Shown: one piece after another, positions 33,259-40,752 of the stretch
How the letters are laid out: the number at the start of each line of letters is the position of its first letter
Numbering within the stretch: position 1 is the first letter of the stretch
Assembly: GCA_020633555.1 (NCBI GenBank)
Contig: JACKDL010000009.1
Coordinates: 1-64,000, forward strand
Direction of reading: 5' to 3'
Length of the DNA: 64,000 bases
Source: Myxococcales bacterium
GTDB taxonomy: Bacteria; Myxococcota_A; Bradymonadia; UBA7976; UBA1532
Made by a program: the position numbers and the translations under genes
Notes under the pieces: generated by a model
What the model saw: only the letters and a program-made list of their open reading frames with translations
Told to the model about the DNA's origin: nothing
Databases searched by the model: none

Positions 33259-34667
33259 CCGACTTTGGCGCGCTGGCGCTGCTGCCGCCGGTGCTCGCCA
33301 TCGGCCTGGCCATCGCCACCCGCCAGGTCCACCTGAGCCTGCTGGCCGGCGTCTGGACCGGCGCCTGGGTGCTGGACGGCGGGCCGCTGGCCGGCCTGCG
33401 GGGCACCATCGACCGCACCATCGCCGTGTTCGAGGACGCCGGGAACACCCGGGTGGTGGCCTTCAGCGCCCTGGTGGGGGCGCTGATCGCGCTCACCCAG
33501 GCCAGCGGCGGGGTGGAGGGCTTCGTGGCCTGGCTCACCCGCCGCGGCGGCATCACCACGCCGCGCAAGGCGCGCATGCTGTCGTGGGTGATCGGGGTGG
33601 TGGTGTTCGTGGAGTCGTCCATGACCAGCCTGGTGAACGGGGCGGTGTGTCGGCCGCTGTTCGACCGGCTGCGCATCAGCCGCGAGAAGCTGGCGTACCT
33701 GGCCGATGCCACGGCGGCGCCGGTGTGCATCCTGATCCCGCTGAACGGCTGGGGGGCCTACCTGATCGGCGTGCTGCACAAGCAGGGCGAGGCCGAGCCG
33801 GTGCAGGCGCTGATCGCGAGCATGCCCTACAACCTGTACGCCTGGGTGGCGCTGGCGCTGAGCCTGTGGGTGGCCTGGAGCGGCTGGGCCATCGGGCCCA
33901 TGAAGGCCGCCGAGGCTCGCGTGCGCGAGACGGGGGCGCTGCACCGCGAGGGCGCCGAGCCCATGGTGAGCGAGGAGATCACGGCCCTGTGCGCGCCCGC
34001 CGGGGCGCCGCGGCGGGCGGTGGACTTCGTGCTGCCGGTGGCGGTGATGGTGGCCATGATGCCCGTGGGGCTGTGGATCACCGGCGATGGCGATCTGATG
34101 AAGGGCTCGGGCAGCACCAGCGTGCTGTGGGCCGTGCTGGCGGGTAGCGCCCTGGCGGCCGTGCAGATGCGGCTGCGGGGGGCCGGCGACCTGAACCGGG
34201 TCACCGAGGTGTTCTTCAAAGGCGTGGGCGGGCTGATGCCCCTGGCGGTGCTGATGGTGCTGGCCTTCGCCATCGGCGGGGTGGCCAAGGAGCTGGGCAC
34301 GGGGGCCTACGCGGCGCGGCTGGTGGAGGCCAGCCTGCCGGCCGGGCTGGTGCCGCTGCTGGTGTTCGCGCTGGCGTGCTTCATGGCCTTCGCCACGGGC
34401 ACCTCGTGGGGCACCTTCGCCATCATGGTGCCGGTGGCGCTGGGGCTGGCGGGCGAGGATCCGCAGCGGGCGGCGCTGCTGACGGGCGCGGCGCTGTCGG
34501 GCGGGATCTTCGGGGATCACTGCTCGCCCATCAGCGACACGACCCTGATCGCCAGCATGGCGGCGGGGGCCGATCACATCGATCACGTGCGGACGCAGCT
34601 CCCGTATGCCTTGCTGGGCGGGGCGGTGGCCGGCGTGGGCTACCTGGCGCTGGGCTTCCTGGGCTGA
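33255..34667 (+). CDS. NhaC-type Na+/H+ antiporter family protein
   Basis: This 470-residue protein has about 11 hydrophobic helices and matches the NhaC/ArsB-like ion transporter group. Characteristic stretches are VVVFVESSMTSLVNGAVCRP, PVCILIPLNGWGAYLIG, FATGTSWGTFAIMVPVALGLA and GGIFGDHCSPISDTTLIASMA; the last two are near-diagnostic for NhaC proteins. It probably exchanges Na+ (or a small organic acid) for H+ across the inner membrane. GTG start overlaps the lipoprotein stop, so the two are translationally coupled. A second, unrelated cation antiporter (Kef type) lies at 18462-20516. Confidence 0.88.
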   Translation: MTDFGALALLPPVLAIGLAIATRQVHLSLLAGVWTGAWVLDGGPLAGLRGTIDRTIAVFEDAGNTRVVAFSALVGALIALTQASGGVEGFVAWLTRRGGITTPRKARMLSWVIGVVVFVESSMTSLVNGAVCRPLFDRLRISREKLAYLADATAAPVCILIPLNGWGAYLIGVLHKQGEAEPVQALIASMPYNLYAWVALALSLWVAWSGWAIGPMKAAEARVRETGALHREGAEPMVSEEITALCAPAGAPRRAVDFVLPVAVMVAMMPVGLWITGDGDLMKGSGSTSVLWAVLAGSALAAVQMRLRGAGDLNRVTEVFFKGVGGLMPLAVLMVLAFAIGGVAKELGTGAYAARLVEASLPAGLVPLLVFALACFMAFATGTSWGTFAIMVPVALGLAGEDPQRAALLTGAALSGGIFGDHCSPISDTTLIASMAAGADHIDHVRTQLPYALLGGAVAGVGYLALGFLG

Positions 34668-34707
34668 GGGCCCGCCGGGGCAAAGCCCTGTGGGGCGGCC
34701 CGCGACT

Positions 34708-34716
34708 TGCTACACT
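34708..34716 (+). promoter_or_regulatory. Extended -10 promoter element
   Basis: TGCTACACT fits TGnTAnnnT. It lies about 45 bases before the ATG at 34762, downstream of the antiporter stop, and supports a separate transcript for the cytochrome. A good ribosome site (GGAGGGAGG, 34747-34755) lies between. Confidence 0.45.
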
Positions 34717-34761
34717 GTTGCGCCGCGCGCGGCCGGGCTGCGCGGCGGAGGGAGGCTGGTC

Positions 34762-35970
34762 ATGTCGCACCGCGGGCACCTGTCGCATCGCGTCGCTTCA
34801 ACGTCGGGCGCCGTCTTGGCGCTGCTGCTCGCCGGCGGGGCCTGGGCCCAGCCCGAGTCCGAGGCGCCCCCGCCGAATCTGGACTTCGACAACCCGGCCA
34901 CCTGTGCGCCCTGCCACGCGGCGGTGGTGGCCGAGTGGACGCGCTCGATGCACGCCCAGGCCCACCACTCGAAGGATCCCGTGTACGCCGGCCTGCGCGC
35001 CGTGCGCATGGCCAAGGAGGGGGCGGCGGTGGCGCAGGGCTGCGACACCTGCCACGCGCCGCGGGCCGCCGGGCCCGACGACCTGAGCCCCGCGGCCACC
35101 AACGGCGTGAGCTGCGCCACCTGCCACACCACCGCCCACGTGAAGGCGCAGGGGCAGGGGGCCGCGCGGCTCGTGCCCTTCGAGGATCCCAAGATGATCC
35201 AGGGGCCCAACAAGGCCCGGCCGGGCATGGTGGCGCCCCACGGGCTGGGGGGCGATCCCCCGCCCCACTTCGTGGACGGCATGAGCCTGTGCCTGGCGTG
35301 CCACGAGCAGCTCGTGAGCCCCAAGGGCGTGACCCTGTGCAACACGGGGCACGAGTTCGGCGGGCTGGGCGGCGCCTTCCCCGATCAGCGCTGCATCGAC
35401 TGCCACATGCCCATCATCGAAGGGCCCAGCGGCACGGTGGACCGCGACCAGGCCCATGCCAGCCACAGCTTCGTGGGGCCGCACCACCGCTGGACGCCCG
35501 CCGAGCAGGGGGCCACGCCGCCCCAGCCGGTAGAGGTGGAGGCGGCCTTCGACGGCGGGCTGCTGCGGGTGGTGCTGAAGAACGGCGCCGGGCACGGCTG
35601 GCCCAGCGGCTTCCCGGCCCGGCTGGCGCTGGTGAAGCTGGTGGGGCTGGACGCCGGCGGGCAGCCGGTGTGGACGAACTTCAAGGACGACCCGCTGGCC
35701 GAGAGCCCGGAGTCGGTGCTGAACGCGGTGTTCGTGGACGCCGCCGGCAAGCCCACCCTGCCCCCCTTCAGCGTGGCGAAGCAGCGCGAGAACCGGCTGC
35801 GCCCGGGCGAGGCGCGCACGGTGACGTACGCCGTGCCCGCGGCGGTGAAGGCGGTGAAGGGCAAGGTGCTGTACCGGCTGGTGCCGCCGCCGGCGGTGAA
35901 GCTGTTCAAGCTGGAGGGGCTGCCCGAGGCCGAGCCCCGCCCGGTGATCGACTTCGAGGTGGCCCGCTGA
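34762..35970 (+). CDS. Pentahaem c-type cytochrome, periplasmic
   Basis: The 402-residue protein has a cleavable signal peptide (VLALLLAGGAWAQP, cleavage after AWA). Five haem motifs follow: CAPCH, CDTCH, CATCH, CLACH and CIDCHMP; a CNTGH between the last two is not a haem site. The C-terminal ~170 residues are a beta domain (LLRVVLKNGAGHGWPSGFPARLALVKLVGLDAG is typical of this family's tail). It resembles the cytochrome c554-like family and is a paralogue of the lipoprotein cytochrome at 28463-29881, but has a Sec signal without a lipid cysteine. Its neighbour, 116 bp downstream, is a dihaem peroxidase, so the two may exchange electrons. Confidence 0.9.
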   Translation: MSHRGHLSHRVASTSGAVLALLLAGGAWAQPESEAPPPNLDFDNPATCAPCHAAVVAEWTRSMHAQAHHSKDPVYAGLRAVRMAKEGAAVAQGCDTCHAPRAAGPDDLSPAATNGVSCATCHTTAHVKAQGQGAARLVPFEDPKMIQGPNKARPGMVAPHGLGGDPPPHFVDGMSLCLACHEQLVSPKGVTLCNTGHEFGGLGGAFPDQRCIDCHMPIIEGPSGTVDRDQAHASHSFVGPHHRWTPAEQGATPPQPVEVEAAFDGGLLRVVLKNGAGHGWPSGFPARLALVKLVGLDAGGQPVWTNFKDDPLAESPESVLNAVFVDAAGKPTLPPFSVAKQRENRLRPGEARTVTYAVPAAVKAVKGKVLYRLVPPPAVKLFKLEGLPEAEPRPVIDFEVAR

Positions 35971-36086
35971 GCCGCCGCGTGGCTCGCCAACCCATGCCCT
36001 GTGCGGCATAGTGCGGCGACCCGCGGGCTGAGCCGCGTATCCCTGGATGCCGACCCCGCGGGGTCGCGCGAAGAAGGAGGACGCAG

Positions 36087-37220
36087 ATGACGCGTTGGAT
36101 GACCGTTGCGCTGGCCGGGCTGATGGTCGCCGGCTGTCAGAAGGAGGGCGGCGAGGCCGCCCCGGCCAAGGGGCCCGCGAGCAAGGCGGCTGCCACTCAG
36201 GCCGCGCCCGAGAGCAAGGCGCCGGCCACCGAGGCCGCGCCCGAGAGCAAGGCGGCGGCGCCGGCGGTGGACTACCGCAAGATGTTCCAGGCGCTGCCCG
36301 ACGACATGCCCTCGGGCACCAACCCCATCACCGAAGAGAAGGTGGCCCTGGGGCGCATGCTGTACTTCGAGAAGCGGATCTCGAAGAACCACGACATCTC
36401 GTGCAACTCGTGCCACGACCTGGCGAAGTACGGCGTGGACAACGAGGCCACCTCGCCCGGCCACAAGGGCCAGCGGGGCGATCGCAACTCGCCCACCGTG
36501 TACAACGCCGCCGGCCACCTGGCGCAGTTCTGGGACGGGCGCGCCGCCGACGTGGAGGCGCAGGCCAAGGGGCCCGTGCTGAACCCCGTCGAGATGGCCA
36601 TGCCCGACGAGGCCAAGGTCCTCGAGGTGCTCAGCTCCATGCCCGAGTATGTGGAGGCCTTCAAGAAGGCGTTCCCCGACGAGGCGGAGCCGGTGACCTA
36701 CGACAACTTTGCCCGGGCCGTGGGCGCCTTCGAGCGCAAGCTGGTGACCCCCTCGCGGTTCGACCAGTACCTGAAGGGCGACGACACGGTGCTGACGAAC
36801 CTGGAGAAGCAGGGCCTGAAGCTCTACGTGGAGACGGGCTGCACCACCTGCCACAACGGCGCCTACCTGGGCGGGATGATGTACCAGAAGCTGGGCCTGG
36901 TGAAGGCGTGGCCCGAGCTGAAGGACGAGGGCCGCAGCAAGGTCACCGGCAACGAGGCCGAGAAGTACTTCTTCAAGGTGCCGAGCCTGCGCAACATCGC
37001 CAAGACGGGCCCCTACCTGCACGACGGGTCGGTGAAGGACCTGAAGACCATGGTCTCGATGATGGCCGAGTACCAGCTCGGCCGCACCCTGGAGGCCAGC
37101 GACGTGGAGGCGATTGTGGCGTTCCTGGAGAGCACCACCGGGCCGCTGCCGCTCGACTACATCAAGGCCCCCGAGCTGCCCAAGAGCACCGACAAGACCC
37201 CCAAGCCCGATCCGAGCTGA
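36087..37220 (+). CDS. Dihaem cytochrome c peroxidase/MauG-family lipoprotein
   Basis: The 377-residue protein is a predicted lipoprotein (VAGC, Cys17) with an Ala/Glu/Lys linker containing a repeated AAPESKA. It has two haem motifs, CNSCH (106-110) and CTTCH (252-256), with the family blocks LGRMLYFEKRIS, GDRNSPTVYNAA, QFWDGRAADVEAQAKGPVLNPVEM and FFKVPSLRNIAKTGPYLHDGS. These identify the bacterial CCP/MauG family, which reduces H2O2 or carries out haem-based oxidations in the periplasm. The order of blocks favours a peroxidase. GGAGG precedes the ATG, and a CATAGT -10-like element lies at 36007-36012. The adjoining pentahaem cytochrome could be its electron donor (inference). Confidence 0.93.
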   Translation: MTRWMTVALAGLMVAGCQKEGGEAAPAKGPASKAAATQAAPESKAPATEAAPESKAAAPAVDYRKMFQALPDDMPSGTNPITEEKVALGRMLYFEKRISKNHDISCNSCHDLAKYGVDNEATSPGHKGQRGDRNSPTVYNAAGHLAQFWDGRAADVEAQAKGPVLNPVEMAMPDEAKVLEVLSSMPEYVEAFKKAFPDEAEPVTYDNFARAVGAFERKLVTPSRFDQYLKGDDTVLTNLEKQGLKLYVETGCTTCHNGAYLGGMMYQKLGLVKAWPELKDEGRSKVTGNEAEKYFFKVPSLRNIAKTGPYLHDGSVKDLKTMVSMMAEYQLGRTLEASDVEAIVAFLESTTGPLPLDYIKAPELPKSTDKTPKPDPS

Positions 37221-37247
37221 TCGGCCCACGACGGATCGCCCGGCGGC

Positions 37248-37256
37248 TGCTATCCT
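37248..37256 (+). promoter_or_regulatory. Extended -10 promoter element
   Basis: TGCTATCCT fits TGnTAnnnT and lies 19 bases before the TTG start at 37276. The short leader still holds the ribosome site GGAGGTG (37264-37270). Confidence 0.45.
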
Positions 37257-37275
37257 GCGCGCCGGAGGTGATGCG

Positions 37276-37986
37276 TTGAAGACCCTGCTCCCCATCCTGC
37301 TCGCCGTTTTGGCCATCGGGGCCGTGGTCTGGGCCCTGATGCCCAGCGAGGCCCCCGCGCCGGCGACCGCCGGGGCGCGCGCGTCGGCTGAGCCGGCGGC
37401 CGCCCAGGATCCGGCCGCCAAGGATCCCGCCGCAAAGGCGCCCGCGCCCGCCCCGCGCCTGACCGCCGCCAGCGGCCGCGCCGCCACCGACCGCGCGGTG
37501 CAGGTGGCCCAGGGCAAGGTGGATCCCGACGCCCTGCGCACGGCGCTGACGGCCACGGCGCCGACCACGCTGCCCGGCATCAAGGACGACGGGCCCGCGC
37601 CCAACCTGGGCCTGCCCTCGGACCCGCACGCCCACGCGGCGCCCACCACCAAGTGGGGCCGGGGCAACAAGCCGCCGCTGACCGTATCGCACGCCCAGGT
37701 GAAGGACTCGGTGCGGGCCTTCTACGGCAACGCGCCCAAGTCGGGGGCGCTGCCCACGGCGCGCCTGGACGAGGTGCTGAGCCCCGAGATCATCGCCGAG
37801 ATGAACCTGCCGCCCAACGGCCGGCTGGTGGAGTTCGGGAGCTGGCCGGCCACGGACCGGCGGGGCTTCGAAGAGGTGCTGGCCATCCCCGACGGCGCGG
37901 CGGGCTCAGTGGGCATCACCGTCGAGACGCCCGAGGGCACCGTGCGCGACTACGTCTTCCTCGGCGATCCCAACAACACCCCGTGA
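37276..37986 (+). CDS. Membrane-anchored periplasmic protein, unknown
   Basis: The 236-residue protein has an N-terminal helix (TLLPILLAVLAIGAVVWALM) as anchor and a long Ala/Pro/Lys linker (DPAAKDPAAKAPAPAP). A globular half follows with KDSVRAFYGNAPKSGALP, LSPEIIAEMNLPPNGRLVEFG and VGITVETPEGTVRDYVFLG. No family was recognised. The TTG at 37276 is chosen because GGAGGTG sits 7 bases upstream and the nearer GTG/ATG codons are in frames that stop at once. Its stop overlaps the GTG of the C45 hydrolase gene, so the two are co-translated and perhaps act together. Confidence 0.68.
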   Translation: MKTLLPILLAVLAIGAVVWALMPSEAPAPATAGARASAEPAAAQDPAAKDPAAKAPAPAPRLTAASGRAATDRAVQVAQGKVDPDALRTALTATAPTTLPGIKDDGPAPNLGLPSDPHAHAAPTTKWGRGNKPPLTVSHAQVKDSVRAFYGNAPKSGALPTARLDEVLSPEIIAEMNLPPNGRLVEFGSWPATDRRGFEEVLAIPDGAAGSVGITVETPEGTVRDYVFLGDPNNTP

Positions 37987-39188
37987 GGGGGCGCGCCCTG
38001 GCGGCCTGCCTGGCCCTGCTGGGGCTCTGGGCGGGCCTGGCGCACGGCCGCGAGCCGCCCCCCGTCCGAGGTTGGCTGACCCAGGTGGATGGGGTGCGGG
38101 TGCTGTACGCCTGGGGCACCCCGCGGGACCGAGGCTTCGCCCACGGGGTCCTGCTGCGCGACGCCATCATCGAGGTGGTGGACCAGTACGCCGTGGCCCG
38201 GATCGGGGCCGGGCCGTACGGGGTGGCCCGCGCTCTGGTGGGCGGCACCGCCACCGTCTCGCCCGCCCTGCGGGCCGAGGCCGAGGGGCTGGTGGCGGGC
38301 CTGCGCGAGGCCGGTGGCGCCCAGATCCCCCGCCTGGGCCGGGCCCTGGACGCCACCGACGTGCTGGTGCTGCAGGCCTACACCGAGCTGGCGGCGGTGG
38401 GCTGCAGCAGCGTGTCGGTGTGGGGGGCCCACAGCGCCGACGGGCAGGCCCGGCTGGTGCGCAACCTGGACTGGAGCGACGCGCCGGCGCTGCTGCGCAA
38501 CCAGGTGGTGTTCGTGTGGGCCGGCGAGGGCATGGCGCAGCCGCTGGTGTCGGTGGGCTTCGCGGGCTACCTGGGCTGCCTGTCGTGCGTGAGCGCGGCC
38601 GGCACGGGCGCCTTCTTCAACATGGGCTACGGGCAGGGGGCGGCGCGGCCGTGGGGGCTGTTGAAGGGCTTCACCCCGGCCAACCTGCTGCTGCGCGAGG
38701 CCCTGGCGCAGGGCGACGTGGACGGCGACGGCGACGTGGATCGCGAGGACGTGGCGGCGGCGCTGGCGGCCGCCCGGCACGCCGGCAGCTACATCGTGCA
38801 CGCCGTGGATGCCCGCGGGGCGCTGGTGGTGGAGGTGGAGGCCGACGGCCACGCCGTGCGCACCGCCGCCGATGAGCCGGGCGGGCCGCCGCAGGCCCTG
38901 GTGGCCACCAACCACCTGCGCAAGAAGACGGCGCCCACCGCCTGCCGGCGCGACCGGCTGGCCCGGCAGACGCTGGCCCAGGGCGCGCTGGGCGCGGACG
39001 CCCAGTGGCGGCTGGGGGAGCGGCTGGCCCTGCACAGCGTGGTGCACTCGCTGCAGTACACGCCCGCCGCCCAGCGCCTGCAGGTGCGGCTGCGGCCGGC
39101 GGGCGGCGCCCCGGGGGACGGGCCGGTGGCCACCCTGCCGCTGGGGACGCTGTGGAACTGGGTGCGGGCCCAGGGCAAGGCCCCGTGA
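37983..39188 (+). CDS. C45-family Ntn-hydrolase (acyl-CoA:6-APA acyltransferase-like), secreted
   Basis: The 401-residue protein starts with a signal peptide (LAACLALLGLWAGLAHG). It shows C45 autoproteolytic hydrolase features: GTPRDRGFAHGVLLRD (45-60), then Cys141 in AVGCSSVSV as the self-cleavage nucleophile, followed by RLVRNLDWSD (157-166) matching the family's 'RNlDw'. A calcium-loop-like insertion GDVDGDGDVDREDV (about 245-258) is unusual for the family and recalls dockerin/EF-hand loops. Family members cleave or form amide bonds, for example in penicillins, bile salts or N-acyl amino acids; the substrate here is unknown. GTG start overlaps the previous stop. Confidence 0.75.
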   Translation: MRGRALAACLALLGLWAGLAHGREPPPVRGWLTQVDGVRVLYAWGTPRDRGFAHGVLLRDAIIEVVDQYAVARIGAGPYGVARALVGGTATVSPALRAEAEGLVAGLREAGGAQIPRLGRALDATDVLVLQAYTELAAVGCSSVSVWGAHSADGQARLVRNLDWSDAPALLRNQVVFVWAGEGMAQPLVSVGFAGYLGCLSCVSAAGTGAFFNMGYGQGAARPWGLLKGFTPANLLLREALAQGDVDGDGDVDREDVAAALAAARHAGSYIVHAVDARGALVVEVEADGHAVRTAADEPGGPPQALVATNHLRKKTAPTACRRDRLARQTLAQGALGADAQWRLGERLALHSVVHSLQYTPAAQRLQVRLRPAGGAPGDGPVATLPLGTLWNWVRAQGKAP

Positions 39189-39229
39189 GGGGCTTGCTTG
39201 GACCGGGGCGGGCTGCCCACGATGCGCCC

Positions 39230-40051
39230 ATGCGTGCCCACCGGCTGACCCCGATCCTGCTCCTGGGGGCCCTGGCGGCCCCCACCGCCTGCGACGAGGA
39301 GATCGTGCCCCGCCGCTGCGCCGAGAACGGCGACTGCGTGCGCCAGATCTGCCTGGATCAGGTGTGCACCAGCGTGGCCTGCGGCTCGGCCAGCGACTGC
39401 CCCACGGGCACCTGCGACCTGCAGCAGTGCGTGGCGAAGGGCTGCGATCGTGACGCCGACTGCGGGGGCGCCGGGCTGGTGTGCGTGGTGGGCGTGTGCC
39501 GGCCGCCCGACGGGGGCTACATCGCGCCGCCGCCCGAGGTGGAGATGGGCCCGCGGCCCGACCGCGGCCCGGGGGATCCCGAGCCGGGCCTGGAGGCCAG
39601 CGTGCGCGACATGGCGCCGCCGGTGGACATGGCGCCGGCGGTGGATCAGGGGCGGGTGGATCCCGTGCTGGGGCGCTATGCCCTGGAGCTGTCCTTCGCC
39701 GAGGGGGACTGCCCGGCGCAGCTCAGCGGCGAGGCCGATCAGCTCCTGGTGCTGGATCTGAGCGCGCGCAACCCGCTGCGGGGCACCTTGGAGGGGGTGA
39801 CCCGGGATCCGGTGCGGGTGGTGGGCGATCTGAACGGGGCCAACCTGACGCTGAACACGCCCGCGCCGGCCCGGGTGGACGTGGTCTGCCAGATCGACAT
39901 CCACCTGACCCTGACGGGCCAGACCACCCCCGGCGGGATGGTGGGGGACGTGCGCTGGACGTTGAGCGAGCGCGAGCCCTGCGACCTGGTGGATCTGTCG
40001 CAGGGCTGCACCCGGCGGGACACCTTCGTGGGGCGCCGCGCCGACCGGTAG
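39230..40051 (+). CDS. Cysteine-rich lipoprotein, unknown
   Basis: The 273-residue protein has a signal peptide ending near Cys21 (LLLGALAAPTAC). A Cys-rich module with several CxxxxC pairs (RRCAENGDCVRQICLDQVC, GCDRDADC) follows, resembling the dickkopf-like knots found in many myxobacterial lipoproteins. A Pro/Asp linker (VDMAPAVDQ) leads to a C-terminal beta domain (GRYALELSFAEGDCP, ARVDVVCQIDIHLTLTG). The ATG at 39230 gives the signal. A weak CACGAT hexamer ends 7 bases before it, another possible leaderless arrangement. Function unknown. Confidence 0.72.
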   Translation: MRAHRLTPILLLGALAAPTACDEEIVPRRCAENGDCVRQICLDQVCTSVACGSASDCPTGTCDLQQCVAKGCDRDADCGGAGLVCVVGVCRPPDGGYIAPPPEVEMGPRPDRGPGDPEPGLEASVRDMAPPVDMAPAVDQGRVDPVLGRYALELSFAEGDCPAQLSGEADQLLVLDLSARNPLRGTLEGVTRDPVRVVGDLNGANLTLNTPAPARVDVVCQIDIHLTLTGQTTPGGMVGDVRWTLSEREPCDLVDLSQGCTRRDTFVGRRADR

Positions 40052-40075
40052 GCGTGGCCTGCGCGGCCCGACCCG

Positions 40076-40741
40076 TCAGAGCATCAGGCGGTAGCCCAGG
40101 GCCAGGTTCACCGTGCTCAGGTGGGTGTCGCGCATGACGAAGCCGTCCATGGCCGCCCACGCCCCCTGCACCTCGAACAGCGCGGCGCCCGGGCCCACGA
40201 ACCAGTCGATGCCCAGCGCGCCGTAGGCGCCCCACTGGGTGCCCGTCTCGACCTGGGTGCCGAAGGGCTGGCCGCCCGCCTCGCCGTCCACCGTGTTCTC
40301 CCAGAGGAAGGCCCGCGCCCCCAGCGCCACGTAGGGCCGCACCGCGTCGGTGGGCACGGGGATCCGGTAGAGCAGGCCGGGGGTGATGATGAACTGCCGC
40401 TGGGTGATCGCGTAGGTCATGGATCCGTCGCCGGGCAGGCGGGCGTCGGCGGCGTCGGCGGTGCCCTCGGTGGTGGGCTGGGCGTACTGCAGGCCCACGA
40501 AGAGCTGCAGGTCGCGGTTCAGCGGCGCCGGGAGCGGCAGGGTGTAGCCCAGCTCCAGCTCGCCCAGGCCGGTGATGCCCAGCGGGCCCAGGCCGATGCC
40601 GGCGCCGGTCTTGGCGCCCACCACCAGGCCCAGGGCGTCGTCGGCCGCGTACAGCGGGGCCGCCGCCGCCGGGGCGGCCAGCAGGCCCCCCACCAGGGTC
40701 AGCGCCAGGGTGGTCACCCGGGTCAGGTGCGTCGTGCTCAT
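40076..40741 (-). CDS. Outer-membrane beta-barrel protein (OmpW/OmpA-like size)
   Basis: The 221-residue protein has a Sec signal (LALTLVGGLLAAPAAAAP, cleaved near AAA) and then alternating beta strands: ALGLVVGAKTGAGIGLG, LGELELGYTLPL, DLQLFVGLQYAQ, QRQFIITPGLLYRI, VRPYVALGARAFLW, WGAYGALGIDWFVGPGAALFEVQGAW and TVNLALGYRLML with an aromatic end. This is the pattern of an eight-stranded barrel. It starts 11 bases after the stop of the large IPT lipoprotein gene on the same strand, so the two form an operon and may be a surface complex. Exact family not determined. Confidence 0.75.
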   Translation of the reverse strand: MSTTHLTRVTTLALTLVGGLLAAPAAAAPLYAADDALGLVVGAKTGAGIGLGPLGITGLGELELGYTLPLPAPLNRDLQLFVGLQYAQPTTEGTADAADARLPGDGSMTYAITQRQFIITPGLLYRIPVPTDAVRPYVALGARAFLWENTVDGEAGGQPFGTQVETGTQWGAYGALGIDWFVGPGAALFEVQGAWAAMDGFVMRDTHLSTVNLALGYRLML

Positions 40742-40752
40742 GCCTCGCCCCC

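Noticed and set aside
35341..35355. Sixth haem site CNTGH in the cytochrome at 34762-35970
   Set aside because: The fourth residue is Gly rather than Cys, so it cannot form the second thioether link of a CxxCH site.
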